Position numbers and translations under genes: made by a program. DNA of 64,000 bases from Bizionia saleffrena. Lineage in GTDB: Bacteria > Bacteroidota > Bacteroidia > Flavobacteriales > Flavobacteriaceae. The notes under the pieces were generated by a model. The model saw only the letters and a list, made by a program, of their open reading frames with translations. It made no database searches and had not been told where the DNA came from. Numbering within the stretch: the first letter of the stretch is position 1; every line of letters begins with the position of its first letter. This document shows positions 16,387 through 25,471 of the stretch, piece by piece. Location of the stretch: assembly GCF_008086175.1 (NCBI RefSeq), contig NZ_VSKM01000016.1:1-64000 (forward strand), written 5' to 3'.

Positions 16387-17067
16387 TTAATCTACAAACT
16401 TGTAACCAACACCTTTAACGGTCTTAAAGCAATCGTCACCAATTTTCTCTCGCAGTTTACGAATATGAACATCGATAGTTCTACCGCCAACCACCACCTC
16501 GTTACCCCAAACACTATCTAATATATCTTCACGTTTAAAGACTTTTCCAGGTTTTGAAGCCAATAGCGACAATAATTCGAATTCTTTTCGTGGTAAAATG
16601 AGTTCTTCTCCATCTTTAACCACTTTATACTCCTCTCTATTTATAACTAAATCGCCAACGGTAACATTTCCAATGGCTTCTTCCGTTTTAAGGCGTCTTA
16701 ATAGCGCCTTGACTTTACTAACCAAAAGTTTTGGTTTTATAGGCTTTGTAATGTAATCGTCTGCACCCGCATCGAACCCGGCGACTTGAGAATAATCTTC
16801 ACCACGAGCCGTTAAAAAGGTTATGATTGTCTGTTTTAACTCTGGCACTTTTCGGATTGCCTCGCACGCTTCAATACCATCCATTTCTGGCATCATCACA
16901 TCCAAAACTATAAGATGCGGCTTTTCCTTCTTCGCTTTTTTAATGCCCTCTACTCCGTTTTTAGCGGTAAACACTTGATACCCTTCGCTACTTAAATTAT
17001 AACTGATAATTTCTAATATATCAGGCTCGTCGTCTACAAGTAGAATTTTAATGTCTTTTTTATTCAT
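16387..17067 (-). CDS. OmpR/PhoB family response regulator
   Basis: 226 aa. The receiver domain (1-120) has the acidic pair DDE at 12-14, phospho-acceptor Asp56 in LIVLDVMMPEMDG, Thr in FLTARG and Lys in YITKPIKP. The C-terminal winged helix (about 130-226) has PRKEFELLSLLASKPGKVFKRE and VHIRKLREKIGDD. It is first in the two-gene operon with the histidine kinase. The 5' region to 17300 has no clear operator. Confidence 0.95.
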   Translation of the reverse strand: MNKKDIKILLVDDEPDILEIISYNLSSEGYQVFTAKNGVEGIKKAKKEKPHLIVLDVMMPEMDGIEACEAIRKVPELKQTIITFLTARGEDYSQVAGFDAGADDYITKPIKPKLLVSKVKALLRRLKTEEAIGNVTVGDLVINREEYKVVKDGEELILPRKEFELLSLLASKPGKVFKREDILDSVWGNEVVVGGRTIDVHIRKLREKIGDDCFKTVKGVGYKFVD

Positions 17068-17303
17068 TATGAATAATGATTTTCTATTTAATTTAACGTA
17101 AAGATAAAATTAATACGGCACGCACCATTTATATAAAAATTATTAACCTTAACATAACACTAAGTCAACACGTTACTCATTGATAACGAATATATTGCAT
17201 CTAAAACCTTCAAAACGCTCCATTTTTTAAAGCCTGATATTAACTTAAGGTTAAAAACCCCTTATTATTTCAGTGACAGACTTTTATACTATAAAATTAT
17301 TGC

Positions 17304-17311
17304 TATATTTG
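17304..17311 (+). promoter_or_regulatory. -7 promoter element TATATTTG
   Basis: Matches the Bacteroidota TAnnTTTG consensus, with a TTT at the expected -33 distance (17282-17284, 19-nt spacer). Transcription would start near 17318, just before the decayed reading frame at 17334. It could read on towards the T9SS protein gene at 17649. Confidence 0.45.
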
Positions 17312-17333
17312 ATATATAAATAATATTAGTAAG

Positions 17334-17541
17334 ATGAAAAAATGTCGGTTTTTGTTTTAATACTCTTAATCCCCTTAGAGCATTTGGGCCAAAGTTTGGC
17401 GGAAGTTAGTCGCTTTGATAATTAAGAAACAACCACGAGAGAGCAAGGATCTACGCTTTACGCACAAGGTATTGCGTTAGGCGTGACGCTGTAGATTTTA
17501 CTAGTTCTTGAAGTCGTATCGGAGACAAAAACGCTATGAGA
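17334..17541 (+). pseudogene. Probable decayed small secreted or membrane protein gene
   Basis: ATGAAAAAATGTCGG gives MKKCRFLF then stop. One base shift (ATG 17343) gives a hydrophobic signal-like MSVFVLILLIPLEHLGQ and then SLAEVSRFDN and stop. The same frame continues past that stop with ETTTREQGSTLYAQGIALGV and past another with ILLVLEVVSE. A promoter-like element precedes it. This pattern fits a broken gene, but no family could be named; a real 27-aa peptide is the alternative. Confidence 0.3.
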
Positions 17542-17648
17542 TTAGCTAGTAATTCACAGTATTTCAAACTAATTATTAAAAATATCATTAAAATAAATAC
17601 GCTATTTAATTTATTTATAAATTTACAAATTAATTAAACCATTACATT

Positions 17649-18410
17649 ATGAAAAAAATCTACGCTTTACTTTATTTCTTCTCTTTGTTTGCTAGTAGCC
17701 TGCTGGCACAGGGTACAGAAACATTTTCTAACCTCGGATTATCGGGGTCAAATTACGCTACAGGATCATACACCGGAGACAATGGTGTTACATGGAATTA
17801 TATTGAATGCCGCGATGAAAACGGTGACGCGAATGGAGCTGGAATTGATGGAAGCGCTATAATGCTGCGTAGAAGCTCTGATAACAGCGCTATATCTGCA
17901 CAATCTGGAGCAAACGGTGTTGGGGAAATTTCTATGAAACTCTACAAAGGGTTTACCGGAGATGGACCGAGAAGCGTAGAATTGTTTGTGAATGGTGTTT
18001 CTAGAGGAACCTCTACAGGTTTTGACGACACTAGCGAACACATTTTTACAGTAACCGCTATTAATGAACCTGGAGAGGTATTAATTGCGCTTAAAAACGC
18101 TACTGGTAAACAAATAATTGTCGATGATTTTGTTTGGACTGCTACAGGAGTAACACTGTCTAAAGAGCGTTTTAAGAAAGCAGATGCGTTTTCTATCTAT
18201 CCAAACCCAACCAATACAGGGTTTGTAACTATTACAAATAAAAATAATAGCCCGGTAATTGTTTCGGTATTCGACGTTTTAGGAAAACAGGTTATTTCTA
18301 CCACAGTAAATAACAAGCGATTAAATATCGCGAGCTTAAATGCTGGCGTATACGTTATGCAATTAAACCAAAGTGGCGTCCTTACTACCAAAAAGTTGGT
18401 GATTAAATAA
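17649..18410 (+). CDS. Secreted protein with type IX secretion C-terminal sorting domain
   Basis: 253 aa. A signal peptide, MKKIYALLYFFSLFASSLLA, is cleaved near residue 20. The middle (about 25-170) is a beta-rich domain containing NGVTWNYIECRDENGD and PRSVELFVNGV, resembling jelly-roll domains seen in secreted nucleases and other cargo of this phylum. The C-terminal type A sorting domain (about 180-253) has FSIYPNPTNTGFVTI and ends LTTKKLVIK. It is exported by Sec, then through the outer membrane by the gliding-linked T9SS, probably to the surface. It is monocistronic with a terminator at 18434-18465. Confidence 0.85.
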   Translation: MKKIYALLYFFSLFASSLLAQGTETFSNLGLSGSNYATGSYTGDNGVTWNYIECRDENGDANGAGIDGSAIMLRRSSDNSAISAQSGANGVGEISMKLYKGFTGDGPRSVELFVNGVSRGTSTGFDDTSEHIFTVTAINEPGEVLIALKNATGKQIIVDDFVWTATGVTLSKERFKKADAFSIYPNPTNTGFVTITNKNNSPVIVSVFDVLGKQVISTTVNNKRLNIASLNAGVYVMQLNQSGVLTTKKLVIK

Positions 18411-18433
18411 GCACTTTTAAAAGTACAGTTCTT

Positions 18434-18465
18434 AAAAGAGCGTTATCTTATGGTAGCGCTCTTTT
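18434..18465 (+). terminator. Intrinsic terminator after the T9SS cargo gene
   Basis: AAAAGAGCG (18434-18442) pairs with CGCTCTTTT (18457-18465), with a 14-nt loop and T-rich tail. Confidence 0.75.
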
Positions 18466-18527
18466 ATATTTTATATACTTTTGTTTACTGAAAAACATGT
18501 CGTTTAAAAGTTTATATATTCTGTAAA

Positions 18528-19508
18528 ATGCGTACACCTCATTCTATTTTTAACATCAAATCTTCCGAAGAATTTGAAGCTCTAGCACTTCAGGTTTTTA
18601 ATTTTCAATTTAAGAACAATACCGTGTACCGCTCTTTTTGCGACTTAATAAACACGCATCCCAGCGATGTAAAGCACAGTACCGAAATCCCTTTTTTACC
18701 TATACAGTTTTTTAAATCTCATACAGTGGTTAGCACCACTGATGCAACAGAAAAGATTTTTACCAGTAGCGGTACCACAGGCGCAGTAACGAGCAAACAT
18801 TATGTTAGTGATTTATCGATCTACGAAGAAAGCTTCAATAAAGGATTTGAGGTCTTTTACGGGCCTATCGAAGATTATGTCGTCCTTGCCTTGCTGCCCA
18901 GTTATTTGGAGCGCGATGGCTCGTCTTTAATTTATATGGCCGATGCGATGATTAAAACATCGAAGCATAAGGAAAGCGGGTTTTATCTACATAATTTATC
19001 GGAATTAAAAAACACCCTTATTGATTTAGAGCAACAAGGCAAGCCCATTATTTTACTCGGTGTCTCTTTCGCTTTATTAGATTTAATTGAAATGCATCAG
19101 TTTCACTTAAAAAACACGATTATTATGGAAACTGGTGGAATGAAGGGTCGCAGAAAGGAATTAATCCGTGAGGAGCTTCATTCTATCTTAAAAACGGGTT
19201 TTGGAGTTAATGAAATACATAGTGAATACGGTATGACCGAACTTTTAAGTCAGGCCTATTCTAAAGGACACGGTGTTTTTGGTTGTCCGCCATGGATGCG
19301 TATTTATACCCGAGAACCAGAAGACGCGCTACATATTCAGCATCAAGGAAAAACGGGGGGGATTAACGTTATTGATTTAGCGAATATTAATTCGTGCGCC
19401 TTTATTGCGACTCAAGATTTAGGTAGAACATACCCCGATAATACCTTCGAAATTATTGGTCGTTTTGATAGTAGCGATATTAGGGGCTGTAATTTAATGG
19501 TGTTGTAA
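18528..19508 (+). CDS. LuxE-like acyl-protein synthetase / acyltransferase
   Basis: 326 aa, ANL-superfamily protein of the LuxE type. The adenylation motif IFTSSGTTGAVTSKHY is at about 81-96. Later family segments are IMETGGMKGRRKEL and EIHSEYGMTELLSQAYS, which carries the conserved YGMTE. LuxE activates fatty acids for the bioluminescence reductase, but no lux genes are near. In Flavobacteria it is a stand-alone gene of unknown substrate. It is bounded by terminators on both sides, so it is probably monocistronic. Confidence 0.85.
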   Translation: MRTPHSIFNIKSSEEFEALALQVFNFQFKNNTVYRSFCDLINTHPSDVKHSTEIPFLPIQFFKSHTVVSTTDATEKIFTSSGTTGAVTSKHYVSDLSIYEESFNKGFEVFYGPIEDYVVLALLPSYLERDGSSLIYMADAMIKTSKHKESGFYLHNLSELKNTLIDLEQQGKPIILLGVSFALLDLIEMHQFHLKNTIIMETGGMKGRRKELIREELHSILKTGFGVNEIHSEYGMTELLSQAYSKGHGVFGCPPWMRIYTREPEDALHIQHQGKTGGINVIDLANINSCAFIATQDLGRTYPDNTFEIIGRFDSSDIRGCNLMVL

Positions 19509-19654
19509 AGCAGATGTACAGTAGGGTCTAGTATAAAATAGTTCAAACCTAAACAGATGATTTGTAAGGTTTAAAAGTATTCTACGACCACTGTATAAGT
19601 AGGATAAGATTAATTACTTGAACACAAATTAGTTTTTAGTTGGTTAACTAATTT

Positions 19655-19690
19655 AAGAAGCCTGATTGTTTAGTTACAATCAGGCTTCTT
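19655..19690. terminator. Bidirectional terminator between the LuxE-like gene and tyrS
   Basis: A perfect 14-bp stem AAGAAGCCTGATTG (19655-19668)/CAATCAGGCTTCTT (19677-19690) with an 8-nt loop. It lies between convergent genes. Confidence 0.85.
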
Positions 19691-19721
19691 TATGGGTAAG
19701 CTATAAAATGGCTGTTAAAAC

Positions 19722-21032
19722 TTAAACAAACTTTATAATGTAGGTGTTCTTTTTTCCTTTGTTTAAGACCACATATTTATCATTAATTAAATCTTCAGTC
19801 GTAATTTTATAATCTGCCGTCACCTTATTTTTATTCACGGCCACGGCATTTTCTTTTAACGCACGACGGGCTTCACTATTACTCGCTAGAAAATTAGTTT
19901 TATCGGCAAGTGCTGCTATCATATCGAGGCCTTCTTTTAATACTGACGTGCTAATTTCTGCTTGAGGTACGCCTTCAAAAACATCCAAAAACAAACTTTC
20001 ATTTAACGTTCTAATATCGGCGTTAAAAGTTTTACTAAATAAAATACCCGATGCTTTTACAGCATTTTCAAAGTCGTCTTTAGAATGCACAAAAGTGGTT
20101 ACCTCTTCAGCTAGACGCTTTTGTAGCAATCGTAAATGCGGCGCTTCTTTATGCTCTAAAATTAAAGCTTCAATTGTTTCTTTGCTTAAAAACGTAAATA
20201 TTTTAATGTATTTCTCGGCATCTTCATCGGTGGTATTTAACCAGAACTGGTAAAACTTATAAACCGACGTTTTATCGGTATCTAACCAAACGTTACCGCC
20301 TTCACTTTTACCAAATTTAGACCCATCGGCCTTCGTAATTAACGGGCACGTCATCGCGTAGGCTTTAGCGTCCTCTTGGCCGACATTCATACGTCTTACC
20401 AATTCGGTACCTGTGGTGATATTTCCCCATTGGTCACTTCCTCCCATTTGCAATTTACAATTAAGCGCTTTGTGTAAATGGTAAAAATCGTACCCTTGAA
20501 TTAATTGGTAGGTAAATTCTGTAAACGACATTCCGATGCTACCTTCTTCTCCTGTTAACCGTTTTTTTACAGAATCTTTAGACATCATATAATTAACAGT
20601 AATACGTTTCCCGACATCTCTAGCAAAATCTATAAAAGAAAAGTCTTTCATCCAGTCGTAATTATTAACGAGAAGTGGAGCGTTTTTTTCGGTAGAATTA
20701 AAATCTAAAAAACGAGATAGCACACTTTTAATTCCTGCTACGTTATGTGCTAGCGTGTCTTCGTCTAGCAAATTCCGCTCGTCACTTTTTCCCGACGGAT
20801 CGCCAATCATTCCTGTAGCACCACCGATTAAAGCGACAGGTTTATGCCCCGCTTTTTCTAAATGCACCAATAAAACAATAGGTACTAAACTACCAATATG
20901 TAAAGAATCAGAAGTAGGATCGAAGCCAATATAGGCCGACGTCATCTCTTTATCCAGTTGCTCTTCGGTTCCCGGCATGATATCGTGTACCATTCCTCGC
21001 CATCGTAATTCTTCTACAAATGTATTAGCCAT
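19722..21032 (-). CDS. tyrS: Tyrosine--tRNA ligase
   Basis: 436 aa from [20 protein letters not shown]; the ATG at 21062 adds ten residues outside the family pattern. The class I signature is [11 protein letters not shown] (HIGH). The second motif is [14 protein letters not shown] (KFGKS). The tyrosine pocket contains [14 protein letters not shown]-terminal S4 RNA-binding domain follows (about 375-436), with [13 protein letters not shown]. It charges tRNA-Tyr in the cytoplasm. It is divergent from the epimerase gene, 88 nt apart. Confidence 0.97.
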   Translation of the reverse strand: MANTFVEELRWRGMVHDIMPGTEEQLDKEMTSAYIGFDPTSDSLHIGSLVPIVLLVHLEKAGHKPVALIGGATGMIGDPSGKSDERNLLDEDTLAHNVAGIKSVLSRFLDFNSTEKNAPLLVNNYDWMKDFSFIDFARDVGKRITVNYMMSKDSVKKRLTGEEGSIGMSFTEFTYQLIQGYDFYHLHKALNCKLQMGGSDQWGNITTGTELVRRMNVGQEDAKAYAMTCPLITKADGSKFGKSEGGNVWLDTDKTSVYKFYQFWLNTTDEDAEKYIKIFTFLSKETIEALILEHKEAPHLRLLQKRLAEEVTTFVHSKDDFENAVKASGILFSKTFNADIRTLNESLFLDVFEGVPQAEISTSVLKEGLDMIAALADKTNFLASNSEARRALKENAVAVNKNKVTADYKITTEDLINDKYVVLNKGKKNTYIIKFV

Positions 21033-21120
21033 TTTTTTAAACTTTAGTATTAAGTGAAGCAAAGATAAAAATCAATGTATAAATAGGTAGCAATATTGAA
21101 TAATTCTTTACATTAGTCCT

Positions 21121-22131
21121 ATGATTTTAGTTACTGGAGGAACAGGTTTAGTTGGTGCACATTTACTTTTTACATTAGTGAATAGCAAAAAAAAAGTACG
21201 TGCTATTTATAGAAATGAAAAAAAGTTTGACCACGTAAAGCGGATTTTCTCTTACTACACCGCTACACCAGAAGACTTATTTAATAGAATTGAATGGGTT
21301 GAAGCCGATTTGAATGACATCCCAAGTTTAACTGATGCTTTCGACAGTATTACACACGTTTACCATTGTGCCGCTTTGGTATCGTTCGAGCCTGATAAGT
21401 TCGACCTCTTGCAGAAAACGAATATTGAAGGCACGGCAAATATTGTCAATTTTTGTGTTTCTAATGGTATTAAAAAACTGTGTTATGTTAGCTCAGTGGC
21501 TACGATTGGCGAACCTAAAAAAGGACAACCAGCTACCGAAAAAACCGAATGGAACCCCGAAAGTGACAATAGCGTTTACGCGCTTACCAAATATGGCGCC
21601 GAACTAGAAGTTTGGCGCGGTACACAAGAAGGCTTAGACGCGGTTATTATAAACCCCGGAGTGATTATTGGCCCAGGTATTTGGCACTACGGTAGCGGTT
21701 CGATTATAAAAACAGTCGCTAAAGGCCTCCCTTATTATACGTCAGGAAGTATGGGATATGTTGGCATAAACGATGTGGTTACAAGTATGATTACGGCAAT
21801 GGAAAGCACTATTATCAATGCGCGTTTTATTTGTGTAACAGAAAGCTGGAGCTATAAAAAATTCTTAACTACAACAGCGCTATTATTAGGGGTTAAGCCC
21901 CCAAATAAAGAAGCTAAACCTTGGCTTTTACAATTAGGATGGCGACTGGATTGGTTGCGGCATGCTCTTACCGGAAAGCGCAGAAAATTAACTGGCCACT
22001 TAGTAGCCTCGTTACAATCGCAATCACTTTACGACAACACCAAAATAAAAGAGACTCTATCTATTACGTTTACTTCCCTACAAACCCAATTAGAAACCAC
22101 TTGTTCTCAGTATATAAAAGACAACACGTAA
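21121..22131 (+). CDS. NAD-dependent epimerase/dehydratase family protein
   Basis: 336-aa extended short-chain dehydrogenase. The Rossmann motif is VTGGTGLVGAHL (4-15). The catalytic triad includes YVSSVATIGE and YALTKYGAE (YxxxK). The C-terminal third (WSYKKFLTTTALLLGVKPP) resembles enzymes acting on sterol-like, dihydroflavonol or sugar substrates. The substrate is not determined. It is convergent with the DUF4296 gene, 8 nt apart. Confidence 0.8.
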   Translation: MILVTGGTGLVGAHLLFTLVNSKKKVRAIYRNEKKFDHVKRIFSYYTATPEDLFNRIEWVEADLNDIPSLTDAFDSITHVYHCAALVSFEPDKFDLLQKTNIEGTANIVNFCVSNGIKKLCYVSSVATIGEPKKGQPATEKTEWNPESDNSVYALTKYGAELEVWRGTQEGLDAVIINPGVIIGPGIWHYGSGSIIKTVAKGLPYYTSGSMGYVGINDVVTSMITAMESTIINARFICVTESWSYKKFLTTTALLLGVKPPNKEAKPWLLQLGWRLDWLRHALTGKRRKLTGHLVASLQSQSLYDNTKIKETLSITFTSLQTQLETTCSQYIKDNT

Positions 22132-22139
22132 CTAAATAA

Positions 22140-22604
22140 TTAATTCGGGGAAATAAAACCTTTGGTAACAGCCAGCGAATCCTTAACAGGTGAACGGTCT
22201 TTTTTAAGTTTACTCCGTTTTAGAGAATCTAAGTTGCTCTTCTCTTCTTTTTCGCGTTCTTGTATGGCTTGAAAAAACTCCTTTTTTTTGTTTAAAGTAT
22301 CTTTTACACGTGTGTAAATACGATTATAAGTCTCAATATCGAACGCGTAATACACATTACTTGCGGCAAAACTTAAACTGTCGATATTGTTTCTTTTATA
22401 AATGTATTGGTCTGGAACGATGCCATTCTCTTCAATTCTTTTTTTGTTCACTCCTTTTGCAGACGACAAAATAGCCATATCAGAAATAACTGCTACCATT
22501 TGATCTTCAGACAACAAATTATTTGGCTTTTCAGGACGCTCTACATCATAGCAGCCGCTTAAGACAAAGAGCGCGAGTACACATAAAAAAAAATGAGTTT
22601 TCAT
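22140..22604 (-). CDS. DUF4296 lipoprotein
   Basis: 154 aa from MKTHFFLCVLALFVLSGCYD, which gives a clean lipoprotein signal (LSGC, Cys18). The ATG at 22649 would hide it. The body, MVAVISDMAILSSAKGVNKK and NIDSLSFAASNVYYAFDIE, matches the Bacteroidota-only DUF4296 family. It is followed by a charged Lys/Glu-rich tail of 50 residues, probably extended in the periplasm. It follows dihydroorotase by 16 nt in the same operon. The function is unknown. Confidence 0.85.
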   Translation of the reverse strand: MKTHFFLCVLALFVLSGCYDVERPEKPNNLLSEDQMVAVISDMAILSSAKGVNKKRIEENGIVPDQYIYKRNNIDSLSFAASNVYYAFDIETYNRIYTRVKDTLNKKKEFFQAIQEREKEEKSNLDSLKRSKLKKDRSPVKDSLAVTKGFISPN

Positions 22605-22620
22605 AAGTTTTGCTGCTTTT

Positions 22621-23967
22621 CTATCTGTTAAAAGTGAGTTGTTTAGCAAATTTAGTATCGTAAAATTTAAAGTTTTTATAAGCTAATCCGCCATTTACGA
22701 ACGTGTGTGTTATTCTAGATTTAAAAGTCGTACCCTCAAAAGGAGACCAGCCACACTTGTAAAGTATATTGTCTTTTTTAACGGTCCACGGACTGTTTAA
22801 ATCTACAATTACTAAGTCGGCATAATACCCCTCTTTAATATATCCGCGTTTTTCAACTTGGAATAAAATCGCAGGATTATGACTCGTTTTTTCAACTATT
22901 TTTTCGATTGAAATTTTATCTCGGTGGTATAACTCCAACAATGCAGGCATAGCGTGCTGCACTAATGGACCGCCAGAAGGCGCTTTAGTATACACGTTTT
23001 GTTTTTCTTCTAAAGTGTGTGGCGCGTGATCGGTTGCAATAATATCGATTCTATCGTCTAGTAATGCTTTTAGCAATTGATCTCTATCTTTTTCAGATTT
23101 CACCGCAGGGTTCCATTTTATAAAGGACCCTTTATTATCGTAATCTTTATCGCTAAACCATAAGTGATGAATGCACACTTCGGCAGTGATTTTCTTGTCT
23201 TTTAATGGTAATTTGTTAGAAAACAACTTGGTCTCTTTTCCTGTAGACACGTGAAAAACGTGTAAACGGGCACCTGTTTTTTTAGCTAACTCGATAGCTT
23301 TAGATGACGAAATATAACACGCTTCTTCACTTCTAATAATAGGGTGAAAATGCATCGGGATATCATCACCGTATCGCTCTGTATAAACTTCTAGATTCTT
23401 TTTAATCGTGGCTTCATCTTCGCAGTGTACAGAAATTAATAAATCGGTACTTGAAAAAATAGCCTCTAAAACCTCAGGATTATCGACCAACATATTGCCT
23501 GTAGACGACCCTAAAAATAATTTCAAACCCGCTACCTGCTTCGGGTCTACCTTTTTAATTTCTTCAAGATTGTCGTTGGTGCCTCCAAACATAAAAGAAT
23601 AGTTTGCCGACGATGTTTTTTTTGCAATTGCAAATTTATCGTTTAACTTGTCGATAGTTGTTGTTTGCGGTACGGTATTTGGCATCTCGATAAAAGAAGT
23701 AATTCCACCAGCAATAGCTGCTCGAGATTCAGTTTCTATATTTCCTTTGTGCGTTAACCCAGGCTCTCTAAAATGAACTTGGTCGTCTATCATTCCTGGC
23801 AAAACGTGTCGCCCTTCGGCATCAAAAATAAGAACATCACCATTTTTGGGACTTATAGATTCCGCTATTTTTGTAATAAACTCACCTTCAATTAAGATAT
23901 CTCTCGTCTCGATTGTGCCTTCATTTACAACTTTTGCATTTTTAATAAGTGTAACTCTTTCGTTCAT
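22621..23967 (-). CDS. pyrC: Dihydroorotase-family amidohydrolase
   Basis: 448 aa. The fold and length fit class I dihydroorotase, which cyclises carbamoyl-aspartate in pyrimidine synthesis. Metal-site motifs are GMIDDQVHFREPG near residue 58, FHVSTGKE and IATDHAPHTLEEK. The usual DxHxH reads D-D-Q-V-H, so the first metal-binding His is Gln. I recall this form in flavobacterial dihydroorotases, but activity is not proven from sequence. It sits in a minus-strand run with the mannosyltransferase-like gene (5 nt before) and the DUF4296 lipoprotein. Confidence 0.85.
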   Translation of the reverse strand: MNERVTLIKNAKVVNEGTIETRDILIEGEFITKIAESISPKNGDVLIFDAEGRHVLPGMIDDQVHFREPGLTHKGNIETESRAAIAGGITSFIEMPNTVPQTTTIDKLNDKFAIAKKTSSANYSFMFGGTNDNLEEIKKVDPKQVAGLKLFLGSSTGNMLVDNPEVLEAIFSSTDLLISVHCEDEATIKKNLEVYTERYGDDIPMHFHPIIRSEEACYISSSKAIELAKKTGARLHVFHVSTGKETKLFSNKLPLKDKKITAEVCIHHLWFSDKDYDNKGSFIKWNPAVKSEKDRDQLLKALLDDRIDIIATDHAPHTLEEKQNVYTKAPSGGPLVQHAMPALLELYHRDKISIEKIVEKTSHNPAILFQVEKRGYIKEGYYADLVIVDLNSPWTVKKDNILYKCGWSPFEGTTFKSRITHTFVNGGLAYKNFKFYDTKFAKQLTFNR

Positions 23968-23972
23968 TTTTT

Positions 23973-24695
23973 TTATTTTTTAAAAAAACTTTTCAATTTC
24001 ATTGTCAAAACTCCAAAGATAGCTTCAGAAATAATATTAGTACTCAATTTAGACTCTCCTCTAGCACGATCTGTAAAAATAACCGGCACTTCCACGATAT
24101 TAAAACCTTTTAAATAGGCCTTAAACTTCATTTCAATCTGAAAAGCATAGCCTACAAATTTGATATCGTTTAGATCTAATGTTTCCAAAACAGCGCGTTT
24201 ATAACATATAAACCCTGCTGTAGTATCTTTAATAGTCATTCCGGTAATTAACCGCACGTACACCGAAGCACCGTACGACATCAAGATACGACCTAGAGGC
24301 CAATTTACAACATTTACGCCTTTAACGTAACGCGAACCAATACTTAAATCTGCTTGACCGCGGTGGCAAGCGGTATACAATTTGATTAGATCTTTAGGAT
24401 CGTGAGAAAAATCGGCATCCATTTCAAAAACATAGGCATATTCTCGCTCTAAACACCACTTAAAGCCGTGAATGTAAGCCGTGCCTAAACCAGATTTTTC
24501 TTTTCGGGTTTCTAAGAATAACCGATCGCCGTACTTTTTTTGAAGCTCTTGAACCTTAAGACCTGTTAAATCTGGAGAATTATCGTCTACTATTAAAATG
24601 TCGAATGCCTTATCTTCTGAAAATATTGCCGTTATTATGGCTTCAATATTTTCAATCTCATTATAAGTGGGAATAATGACAATAGCATCTTTCAT
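23973..24695 (-). CDS. Polyprenol monophosphomannose synthase-like glycosyltransferase (GT2)
   Basis: 240 aa from MKDAIVIIPTYNEIENIEAI, preferred to the ATG at 24716, which only adds seven residues. GT-A motifs are IIPTYNE, ILIVDDNSPD and FEMDADFSHDP (DxD). AGFICYKRAVLETLD and ARGESKLS are typical of the Dpm1 branch. No C-terminal transmembrane domain is present, so it is the soluble form. It probably makes polyprenyl-phosphate-sugar for protein or envelope glycosylation. It heads the operon with dihydroorotase. Confidence 0.88.
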   Translation of the reverse strand: MKDAIVIIPTYNEIENIEAIITAIFSEDKAFDILIVDDNSPDLTGLKVQELQKKYGDRLFLETRKEKSGLGTAYIHGFKWCLEREYAYVFEMDADFSHDPKDLIKLYTACHRGQADLSIGSRYVKGVNVVNWPLGRILMSYGASVYVRLITGMTIKDTTAGFICYKRAVLETLDLNDIKFVGYAFQIEMKFKAYLKGFNIVEVPVIFTDRARGESKLSTNIISEAIFGVLTMKLKSFFKK

Positions 24696-24800
24696 TAATA
24701 GTCTTCGTTTTGGCAAATGTAGTATTTTGAAATTTATTTATTTTTAAATATTTATTAATATTAGCGATTACCCTATAAATAATTATAATAATTTTACGGC

Positions 24801-25448
24801 ATGTTAAGAGAACTTGTTTCAAACGAAATTTTTACGATTCTATTGGTCATTAGTTTACTACTAATTGCAAGCGCTAGAATCGCTTACCCTAAACGATTTA
24901 ACGATTTTGCATTTATACTTGTAAACTATAAATACTCGAATGCCTATATTAAAAATCAAAAATTTATTAGTGGTTTCGAATCTATTTTATTCGCGAACCT
25001 TGTCGTGCAACTTACCGTGCTTTTTGTCATTTTTTACAATGTAAAGGAAAGTATTAATTTAACGACTTTAGAGATTTACTACACTATAGGTTTCGGTATC
25101 ACTTTATTTTTACTCATTAAAACACTTGTACAACGCTTAATTAGTAGTGTTTTAAATATTGATTTTATTGTTAGCGATTATTTATTCTTAAAAATAAACT
25201 TTAAAAATTTCGTGGGCTTACTACTTATTCCTATTAATTTCATTCTCATTTTTAGTTTAGATCCGCATTTAAATCACTTATATATCATTGGTTCTATCTT
25301 GTTTTTCGTGCATATTATAGGGTTATCTTATTTTTTTAAAACGCATCTATTCGCGATTAAAAATAACTTGTTTTATTTTATTTTGTACCTTTGCACTCTT
25401 GAAATTTCACCATATGTCGTTTTGTATAAATTAATTACAACTACATAG
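24801..25448 (+). CDS. DUF4271 membrane protein
   Basis: 215 aa with about six transmembrane segments, of the Bacteroidota-specific DUF4271 family. It is 23 nt upstream of hemD and the same pairing recurs in related genomes, as I recall. The function is unknown. There are no catalytic motifs and few charged residues outside loops. Confidence 0.8.
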   Translation: MLRELVSNEIFTILLVISLLLIASARIAYPKRFNDFAFILVNYKYSNAYIKNQKFISGFESILFANLVVQLTVLFVIFYNVKESINLTTLEIYYTIGFGITLFLLIKTLVQRLISSVLNIDFIVSDYLFLKINFKNFVGLLLIPINFILIFSLDPHLNHLYIIGSILFFVHIIGLSYFFKTHLFAIKNNLFYFILYLCTLEISPYVVLYKLITTT

Positions 25449-25471
25449 AAACTAAAAAAAGCTATTATATT

